A DNA stretch of 5,161 bases from an uncultured Collinsella sp. GTDB lineage: Bacteria; Actinomycetota; Coriobacteriia; Coriobacteriales; Coriobacteriaceae. The notes beneath the pieces were generated by a model. That model was not told the origin of the DNA, searched no databases, and saw only the letters and a list, made by a program, of their open reading frames with translations. A program made the translations under genes and the position numbers. The stretch spans positions 1 to 5,161 of the forward strand of contig URMR01000135.1 of assembly GCA_900548935.1 (NCBI GenBank). Reading direction: 5' to 3'. Position 1 is the stretch's first letter; every line of letters starts with the position of its first letter. Shown here piece by piece: positions 1 through 5,161 of the stretch.

Positions 1-1249
<1,249 letters not shown>

Positions 1250-1255
1250 ATATCT

Positions 1256-1260
1256 CTCCC
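1256..1260 (-). promoter_or_regulatory. valS ribosome binding site
   Basis: On the minus strand the sequence GGGAG followed by AGATAT leads into the valS ATG, a spacing of six bases. It lies only about 10 bases downstream of the long inverted-repeat element at 1270-1384. Folding of that element would therefore present the site in a short single-stranded stretch between the hairpin and the start codon. Confidence 0.7.
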
Positions 1261-1269
1261 TGTCCCGCC

Positions 1270-1384
1270 GGGGAGGAATGTAGGCCCGATTTTCGCTCGG
1301 TCAAGTCCTGGCTCGCGCGAAGACCACATTAAGTGGTCTTCGGCTCGTGCGGAATCTACGAAAATCGGGCCTACATTCCTCCCC
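1270..1384. repeat. 115-bp element with perfect 26-bp terminal inverted repeats and a central 10-bp hairpin
   Basis: The arms are 1270-1295 and 1359-1384 and are exact reverse complements over 26 bases; the left arm begins GGGGAGGAATGTAGG and ends GATTTTCG. Between them, 1318-1327 (CGAAGACCAC) and 1333-1342 (GTGGTCTTCG) form a second perfect 10-bp inverted repeat around the loop ATTAA. In RNA from either strand this would be a long stem with an inner hairpin. Neither side is followed by a T-run: the minus-strand continuation is CGGCGGGACAGGG and the plus-strand continuation is TTAGGTATCG. A simple intrinsic terminator is therefore unlikely. No open reading frame of its own and no clear target-site duplication is visible. 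A T-box signature (GGTGG then ACCGCG) is absent. It may be a MITE-like or REP-like dispersed repeat, or a structured leader of valS. The structure is certain; the role is unknown. Confidence 0.85.
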
Positions 1385-1405
1385 TTAGGTATCGATTACT
1401 TCAGT

Positions 1406-1434
1406 CTGATATGACTTCGCCGAGGCTTAAACAA
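1406..1434 (-). promoter_or_regulatory. Candidate sigma-70-type promoter for valS
   Basis: On the minus strand TTGTTT (1434-1429) and TATCAG (1411-1406) are separated by exactly 17 bases, and match three and four of six positions of the -35 and -10 consensus. The pair lies downstream of the clpX terminator and upstream of valS, where a promoter is needed. Transcription would begin near 1399, giving a leader of about 150 bases almost filled by the inverted-repeat element at 1270-1384. This was found by eye; other weak matches exist in the spacer. Confidence 0.4.
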
Positions 1435-1470
1435 ACACACAGAATAGCACAGGTAGTTGGGGTTATTGCG

Positions 1471-1514
1471 CATATATAAAATAGCCTCCGACCACGGGTG
1501 GTCAGAGGCTATTT
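1471..1514 (-). terminator. Intrinsic terminator of the clpP-clpX unit
   Basis: The stem is AAATAGCCTC (1479-1488) against GAGGCTATTT (1505-1514), ten perfect pairs. After one mismatch (1489 with 1504), five more pairs close a CGGG loop. In the minus-strand transcript the hairpin runs directly into ATTTTATATATG, the expected U-rich tail. It begins 22 bases after the clpX stop codon. On the plus strand the stem is followed by GCAAAC, so termination in that direction would be poor. It separates clpX from valS transcriptionally. Confidence 0.88.
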
Positions 1515-1535
1515 GCAAACACGTTTTAGGCTGGT

Positions 1536-2945
1536 TTAGCCGTAGATGCGTTGGGGTTGTTCTTCGCCCTTTACGGAGGCTTCGGTCACGATGACCTTGG
1601 TGACACCCTCCTCGCTGGGGAGGTCGAACATCGTCTGCTGCAGCACGTCCTCGCAGATAGAGCGCAGGCCGCGTGCGCCGGTCTTGCGAGCGAGCGCCAT
1701 GCGGGCGATCTCGTGCAGGGCCGCGTCCTCAAACTCAAGCTCGACGTCCTCGAGCTGGAACATCTTGCGGTACTGACGCACCACGGCGTTCTTGGGCTCG
1801 GTCAGGATCGACACCAGGTCGTCCTCGTCGAGCGCCTGCGTCTGGGTGACGACAGGCGTACGGCCCACAAACTCGGGGATCATGCCAAAGGCGTTGAGGT
1901 CCTGCGGGAGCACCTGGCGCAGCAGGTCGTTCTCGTCGACCGAGGTGGGGCCGGCGATCTCGGAGTTAAAGCCCACGCCCTTGTTGCCCACGCGATCGGC
2001 GATGATCTTGTCCAGACCCACAAAGGCACCACCGCAGATAAACAGGATGTTGGTCGTGTCGATCTGCAGCAACTCCTGCTGGGGATGCTTGCGTCCGCCG
2101 GTGGGCGGAACGCTTGCCACCGTGCCCTCAAGAATCTTAAGCAGCGCCTGCTGAACGCCCTCGCCCGAGACATCGCGGGTAATGGAGAGGTTCTCGGCCT
2201 TGCGGGCGATCTTGTCGATCTCGTCAACGTAGATAATGCCGACCTGCGCGCGCTCGATATCGCCATCGGCGGCGTTGATGAGCTTGAGCAGGATATTCTC
2301 CACGTCCTCGCCCACATAACCGGCCTCGGTGAGCGCTGTGGCGTCGGCGATCGCAAACGGCACCTCGAGGATGCGCGCGAGCGTCTGGGCGAGCAGGGTC
2401 TTACCGGTACCGGTGGGACCGAGCAGCAAAATGTTGGACTTGGCGAGCTCGACCTCGTCCATATCATCGTCGAGCTGCGAATCCAAGCCGTCGTCAAAAG
2501 CCGAAAGCGCAGCGCCGCCCTCGATGACGCGGCGATAGTGGTTGTACACGGCAACCGACATGGCGCGCTTGGCGTCTTCCTGGCCCATGACATAGGCCGA
2601 AAGCTCGTCATAGATCTCGTGCGGCGTCGGCACATGCGTAATGACCTGGCGGGCGTCGTCCTCGAGCTCAAATCCCTCGGCCTCGGGATCCGCGGCAGGC
2701 TGCCCGGCAGCCTGGCCGTGATCGTTGAGGAAGCCCGGCAGCTTGCCGTTGCGGGCGGCGTCCATAAAGTCCGAAGCCAGCGACTCCTCCAAGATCTCGG
2801 AGCAGGCGGCAACGCACTCGTCGCAGATAAAGATGTTGGTCGGACCCTTAACAAGGCGACGAACCTGCCCCTGCTCTTTTCCGCAGAAGGAGCAGCGGAT
2901 GGGGTTGCCGTTCTCGTCGAAGTTGTCCTGCATGTTACCGGCCAT
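1536..2945 (-). CDS. clpX: ATP-dependent Clp protease ATP-binding subunit ClpX
   Basis: This is a cytoplasmic AAA+ unfoldase whose hexamers recognise tagged or folded substrates and thread them into ClpP. The 469-residue protein begins with the C4 zinc-binding domain (Cys18, Cys21, Cys41, Cys44), followed by an acidic, Ala/Gly/Pro-containing linker (about 58-100). The AAA+ module has Walker A GPTGTGKT (176-183), pore loop GYVG (209-212), Walker B IIYVDEID (237-244), the RKH loop (Arg285-Lys286-His287) and the sensor-2 box GARGLR (423-428). VGF at 324-326 occupies the position of the IGF loop that docks on ClpP. It is longer than the 424-residue E. coli protein, mainly from the linker and an acidic stretch around 141-167 before Walker A. 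The ATG at 2945 lies one base after the clpP stop, with AAGGA (2958-2954) eight bases upstream inside clpP. Met5 is a possible but less favoured start. The gene ends in TAA shortly before a strong terminator. Confidence 0.98.
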   Translation of the reverse strand: MAGNMQDNFDENGNPIRCSFCGKEQGQVRRLVKGPTNIFICDECVAACSEILEESLASDFMDAARNGKLPGFLNDHGQAAGQPAADPEAEGFELEDDARQVITHVPTPHEIYDELSAYVMGQEDAKRAMSVAVYNHYRRVIEGGAALSAFDDGLDSQLDDDMDEVELAKSNILLLGPTGTGKTLLAQTLARILEVPFAIADATALTEAGYVGEDVENILLKLINAADGDIERAQVGIIYVDEIDKIARKAENLSITRDVSGEGVQQALLKILEGTVASVPPTGGRKHPQQELLQIDTTNILFICGGAFVGLDKIIADRVGNKGVGFNSEIAGPTSVDENDLLRQVLPQDLNAFGMIPEFVGRTPVVTQTQALDEDDLVSILTEPKNAVVRQYRKMFQLEDVELEFEDAALHEIARMALARKTGARGLRSICEDVLQQTMFDLPSEEGVTKVIVTEASVKGEEQPQRIYG

Positions 2946-2946
2946 C

Positions 2947-3567
2947 CTAGGCGTCCTTCGCGGCGAGATCGCGCGAGGTAACGATACGGTCGATCAGGCC
3001 GTAGTCGAGGGCCTCGGCAGCGGTCAGGTAGTTGTCGCGCTCGGTATCGGCCTGGACCTTCTCGATGGGCTGGCCCGAGGCGTCGGACAGGATCTTGTTG
3101 AGCTCGCGGCGGGTCTTCTTAATCTCCTCGGCCACGATCTCAATCTCGGTCTGCTGGCCCTGGGCACCGCCGCTGGGCTGGTGAATCATGACCTTGGAAT
3201 GCGGCAGGCAGAAGCGCTTGCCCTTGGCGCCGGCCGAAAGCAGCACGGCGGCCATAGACGCGGCCATACCCACGCAAATGGTGGAGACCTGCGGCTTGAT
3301 GAAGTTCATAGTGTCCAGAATCGCCAGGCCGGAGTAGACCTCGCCACCGGGCGAATTGATGTAGAGCGAGATATCCTTCTCGGCATCCTGGCTCTCAAGA
3401 TGCAGCAACTGGGCAACGACCAGGTTGGCACTGACGGAGTTAATCTCCTCGCCCAAGAAGATGATTCGGTCGTTGAGCAGGCGCGAATAGATATCGTAGC
3501 TGCGCTCGCCGCGCGGCGTCTGCTCGATAACGTATGGCACGAGGGCGGAATCGAACTTAGCGATCAT
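2947..3567 (-). CDS. clpP: ATP-dependent Clp protease proteolytic subunit ClpP
   Basis: ClpP is a serine protease that stacks as two heptameric rings and degrades polypeptides fed in by ClpX or another Clp ATPase. From the chosen start the protein has 206 residues, the usual size. The catalytic triad is Ser104 (in GMAASM), His129 (in MIHQPSGG) and Asp178 (in TERD); the spacings of 25 and 49 residues equal those of E. coli Clp[13 protein letters not shown] (69-80) is the conserved glycine-rich strand region. The N-terminal part ([24 protein letters not shown]) matches the axial-loop region. The start is ambiguous: ATG codons lie at 3579, 3573 and 3567, and a TTG at 3597. I chose 3567 because GGAG sits six bases upstream of it and because homologs begin close to this point. 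It is followed one base later by clpX, a typical co-translated pair. The gene may be read from tig or from its own promoter in the preceding spacer. A single clpP copy is visible here. Confidence 0.97.
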   Translation of the reverse strand: MIAKFDSALVPYVIEQTPRGERSYDIYSRLLNDRIIFLGEEINSVSANLVVAQLLHLESQDAEKDISLYINSPGGEVYSGLAILDTMNFIKPQVSTICVGMAASMAAVLLSAGAKGKRFCLPHSKVMIHQPSGGAQGQQTEIEIVAEEIKKTRRELNKILSDASGQPIEKVQADTERDNYLTAAEALDYGLIDRIVTSRDLAAKDA

Positions 3568-3613
3568 ACGCATCTCCATTTCTCTCTTGCGGACCAAATT
3601 GGTTCTAGATAAA

Positions 3614-3654
3614 CGTACGGTGCCCGCATGCTATGCATTGGCTGGCACCGTACG
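3614..3654. promoter_or_regulatory. 11-bp perfect inverted repeat between tig and clpP (weak terminator, attenuator or operator)
   Basis: CGTACGGTGCC (3614-3624) and GGCACCGTACG (3644-3654) are exact reverse complements separated by 19 bases. The spacer contains a further GCAT-GCT-ATGC mini-hairpin (3626-3636). In the minus-strand transcript the stem is followed by TTTATCTAG, only three U residues. It could therefore be a leaky tig terminator allowing read-through to clpP, or a structured clpP leader. As DNA it could equally be a protein-binding site. It lies about 50 bases upstream of the clpP start. Confidence 0.55.
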
Positions 3655-3658
3655 AAGC

Positions 3659-3673
3659 AACCGGATAACCGGT
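3659..3673. promoter_or_regulatory. AACCGG double repeat, possible small operator in the clpP upstream region
   Basis: The 15 bases AACCGGATAACCGGT contain a direct repeat of AACCGG with an 8-base period. They also contain an inverted repeat, ACCGG and CCGGT around ATAA. It lies between tig and the clpP-proximal hairpin, where a regulator of clp expression would bind. It does not match the CtsR heptad (GGTCAAA) that I know, and I could not match it convincingly to a ClgR box. No regulator is assigned, and its short length means chance occurrence is possible. Confidence 0.25.
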
Positions 3674-3730
3674 GTATAACTTTACCCCATCACGGGCACA
3701 CGCATGCGCTCGCGGGCAAGGTGGCGAGAA

Positions 3731-5029
3731 TTACTCGGCGTCCTTGGCGGTCTCGTCGACCTCGGTCACCTTGGCGTTCTCGACCAAGTGGTCGACGGCC
3801 TTGGAGCGACGGATGGACTCACGGACGGCAGGCATGCGGCCATCGGCGATGAACTCGGCCTTGGAAGCCTCGACGTCCTTGACGCCGGCCTTCTCGAACT
3901 CGGCGTTGACGTCGTCCTCGGTGACCTCAATCTTGAGCTCACGGGCGAGGGCGTCGAGCGCCAGGGACTCACGGGCAACGTCGTTGGCCTGCTTGTGCAG
4001 GTCGCCGATGAACTGCTCCATGGTCAGACCGGAAGCGGGCAGCCAGGTGTCCAGCGTCATGCCGCGGGCAGCGAGGTTGGACAGGAAGTTCTGGCCAAGC
4101 TCCTCAAAGACGGACTGCTCGTAGTCGGCGTCCATCTCCTCGAGCTGCAGGCGCTCGGCGAGAGCGGAAACGCAACGGTTCTCCTTCTCGGCCGGGAGGC
4201 GGGAAGCCTTGTCCTGCTCGATCTCGATCTTGATGGCGTCGCGCATGGCGTCGATGCTGTCGAAGCCAAAGTCGGACTTGACGAGCTCGTCGGTGAGCTC
4301 GGGGGTGTTGCGGACCTTGATGCCCTTGACGGTGACCTCGACGGTGTGGGTCTCGGCCTCCTCGCCCTCCTCGGCCTCGTCGGTCCAGGTGACGGACTTG
4401 ACGTCGTCAACGTTGGCACCGATCAGGGCCTCGTTGAACTCCTTGGGGTTGCTGTCGCTACCGGCGATGAGCATGCGGCCCTCGGCGGCAAAGTTGTCGG
4501 CGTTCTCGACGGCCTTGAGGTCGACGGTGACGTAGTCCTCGGCCTCGACGGCGCGACCCTCGACGTCCTCGAAGGTGGCACGGTAGTTGAGGAGCATCTC
4601 GACCTGGTTGTTGATCTCGGACTCGGTGACCTCCGCAGGGGGCATCTCGATCTCGACAGCGTCGAAGGAGGAGAGCTCAGCGGCGGGACGCAGGGAGAAC
4701 TCGACGGTGTAGGTGTAGTCCTCGTGATCCTTGGCGAGGTCGAGCTCCTTGTAGTCACCGTTCTTGGTGGGGACGATGTCCAGCTCGTTGAGGACGGCGG
4801 GCTCGTTGGCGGCGATCAGGTCATTGGTGGCCTGGGCGAGGGTAGCCTCGGCGCCAAGAGCGGAGTCGATGACCGGACGGGGGGCCTTACCGGCGCGGAA
4901 GCCCGGGAAGCGATACTTCTTCGCGGTGTCCTTGTAGGCCTTCTTGATCGCGGCGTCGACGTCGGCGGCCGGGATGGTGACCGTAGCGGTGAGCTTGGCG
5001 TCCTTGACGTCAGAAGCGGTGATGTTCAA
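3731..5029 (-). CDS. tig: Trigger factor, ribosome-associated chaperone and peptidyl-prolyl isomerase
   Basis: Trigger factor binds near the ribosomal exit tunnel, shields nascent chains and carries a prolyl isomerase (FKBP-like) domain. The product of 432 residues has the usual length. The ribosome-binding domain (about 1-115) carries the signature FPGFRAGKAPRPVI (41-54), with the GFRxGK loop that contacts protein L23. The middle segment (about 155-240) fits the FKBP-like fold position but is divergent and includes an acidic run (218-226). The rest is the alpha-helical chaperone domain. The start is unusual: AGGAGG (5041-5036) lies six bases before TTG (5029) and three before GTG (5032). It overlaps codons 2-3 of an upstream in-frame ATG (5044), so that ATG is unlikely to be used. 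Starting at TTG gives MNITASDVKDAK, like the short N-termini of homologs. The open frame extends to 5149, but that part runs into the tRNA gene and is not coding. It stands first in the tig-clpP-clpX order. Confidence 0.96.
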   Translation of the reverse strand: MNITASDVKDAKLTATVTIPAADVDAAIKKAYKDTAKKYRFPGFRAGKAPRPVIDSALGAEATLAQATNDLIAANEPAVLNELDIVPTKNGDYKELDLAKDHEDYTYTVEFSLRPAAELSSFDAVEIEMPPAEVTESEINNQVEMLLNYRATFEDVEGRAVEAEDYVTVDLKAVENADNFAAEGRMLIAGSDSNPKEFNEALIGANVDDVKSVTWTDEAEEGEEAETHTVEVTVKGIKVRNTPELTDELVKSDFGFDSIDAMRDAIKIEIEQDKASRLPAEKENRCVSALAERLQLEEMDADYEQSVFEELGQNFLSNLAARGMTLDTWLPASGLTMEQFIGDLHKQANDVARESLALDALARELKIEVTEDDVNAEFEKAGVKDVEASKAEFIADGRMPAVRESIRRSKAVDHLVENAKVTEVDETAKDAE

Positions 5030-5035
5030 CACGTT

Positions 5036-5041
5036 CCTCCT
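5036..5041 (-). promoter_or_regulatory. tig ribosome binding site, which decides the start
   Basis: A full-consensus AGGAGG on the minus strand precedes GTG (5032) by three bases and TTG (5029) by six. Because the only nearby ATG (5044) lies upstream of this site, translation most likely begins at TTG or GTG. Choosing between these two changes the protein by a single residue. Confidence 0.8.
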
Positions 5042-5053
5042 CATACTGCCCAG

Positions 5054-5083
5054 CTTATCTGAGGTGCTGGTACCTTTATGCAA
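5054..5083 (-). promoter_or_regulatory. Weak candidate promoter for tig
   Basis: On the minus strand TTGCAT (5083-5078) and GATAAG (5059-5054) are 18 bases apart and match three and four of six consensus positions. A start near 5047 would give a leader of roughly 18 bases containing the AGGAGG. It would also leave the ATG at 5044 almost at the 5' end of the RNA. The match is modest and tig could also be read from further upstream. Confidence 0.28.
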
Positions 5084-5085
5084 CA

Positions 5086-5112
5086 AGCGTCGCGACGGCC
5101 GAGGCCGACGCT
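5086..5112 (-). terminator. Possible weak terminator or processing hairpin behind the tRNA gene
   Basis: AGCGTCG (5086-5092) and CGACGCT (5106-5112) are exact reverse complements. They enclose a GC-rich 13-base interior that itself contains GGCC repeats and can fold in alternative ways. In the minus-strand transcript the stem is followed by TGTTGCAT, only a poor U-tract. It lies eight bases after the encoded CCA, so it may end the tRNA transcript or block 3' exonucleases. Confidence 0.4.
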
Positions 5113-5119
5113 GGTGCGT

Positions 5120-5161
5120 TGGTGCGGGCGAAAGGACTCGAACCTTCACGGGAATCCCACC
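5120..5161 (-). tRNA. tRNA-Leu, 3' part (5' part and anticodon outside window)
   Basis: Reading the minus strand, part of a variable arm (TGGG-ATT-CCCG, 5159-5149) is followed by the T-stem GAAGG (5147-5143). The T-loop TTCGAGT (5142-5136) and stem partner CCTTT (5135-5131) come next. The 3' acceptor strand CGCCCGC (5130-5124), discriminator A73 (5123) and an encoded CCA (5122-5120) complete it. A long variable arm limits the choice to Leu, Ser or Tyr; A73 argues against Ser, whose bacterial tRNAs carry G73. The implied 5' strand GCGGGCG is typical of tRNA-Leu. Leu is therefore favoured, but the anticodon is not in the window. Confidence 0.85.

Noticed and set aside
1270..1384. Intrinsic terminator explanation for the long inverted repeat
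   Set aside because: No run of T follows the stem on either strand, the stem is far longer than needed, and a good terminator for clpX already exists at 1471-1514.
1250..1400. T-box riboswitch in the valS leader
   Set aside because: Valyl-tRNA synthetase genes often have one, so I looked for the GGTGG/ACCGCG T-box core and an antiterminator before a T-run. Neither is present in the minus-strand leader.
1551..2981. Plus-strand open frame of 476 codons opposite clpX
   Set aside because: It is a mirror of clpX produced by GC-rich codons. The product has repetitive Leu/Val/Gly/Asp-rich composition with no recognisable domain, while the opposite strand encodes a complete ClpX.
3704..5062. Plus-strand open frame of 452 codons opposite tig
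   Set aside because: It is antisense to an intact trigger factor gene. The product is a low-complexity string of Gly, Leu, Val and Asp typical of the reverse complement of high-GC coding sequence.
5030..5149. N-terminal extension of trigger factor up to 5149
   Set aside because: The extension overlaps the tRNA gene, is Arg/Pro-rich and unlike trigger factor. The consensus ribosome binding site lies downstream of it.
5120..5161. Integration of a mobile element at the tRNA 3' end
   Set aside because: tRNA 3' ends are frequent attachment sites, but the downstream sequence is tig with no integrase and no repeat of the tRNA end in the window.

Overview
The window is about 5.2 kb of GC-rich bacterial chromosome in which every gene I can support lies on the minus strand. 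Transcription order is tRNA-Leu (cut by the right edge), tig (trigger factor), clpP, clpX and valS (cut by the left edge). The high GC content, the protein sequences and the tig-clpP-clpX-valS order suggest a high-GC Gram-positive, most likely a Coriobacteriia member of the Collinsella or Olsenella type. That placement rests on remembered family features, not on a search.

From right to left: 5120-5161 is the 3' third of a tRNA with a long variable arm, A73 and an encoded CCA, best read as tRNA-Leu. The spacer 5030-5119 holds a GC-rich hairpin behind the tRNA, a weak promoter candidate and a consensus AGGAGG for tig. The tig gene runs 5029-3731 and appears to start at TTG or GTG. The 163-base tig-clpP spacer carries an 11-bp perfect inverted repeat and a small AACCGG double repeat, both possible control sites. 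The clpP gene has an intact Ser-His-Asp triad, and clpX begins one base after its stop codon, so the two form a tight translational unit. A strong intrinsic terminator (1471-1514) ends that unit.

The 286-base clpX-valS spacer holds a candidate valS promoter and a 115-base element bounded by a perfect 26-bp inverted repeat with a second hairpin at its centre. The element would fill almost the whole valS leader and ends just before the ribosome binding site. The remaining 1249 bases encode the first 416 residues of valyl-tRNA synthetase, including the HIGH-type motif and the editing domain.

Functionally this is a protein-quality-control block. Trigger factor receives nascent chains at the ribosome, ClpX unfolds and ClpP degrades selected proteins, and ValRS supplies Val-tRNA. 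The coding content is ordinary housekeeping and I see no new multi-gene system, phage or CRISPR. The least explained structure is the long inverted-repeat element in front of valS.
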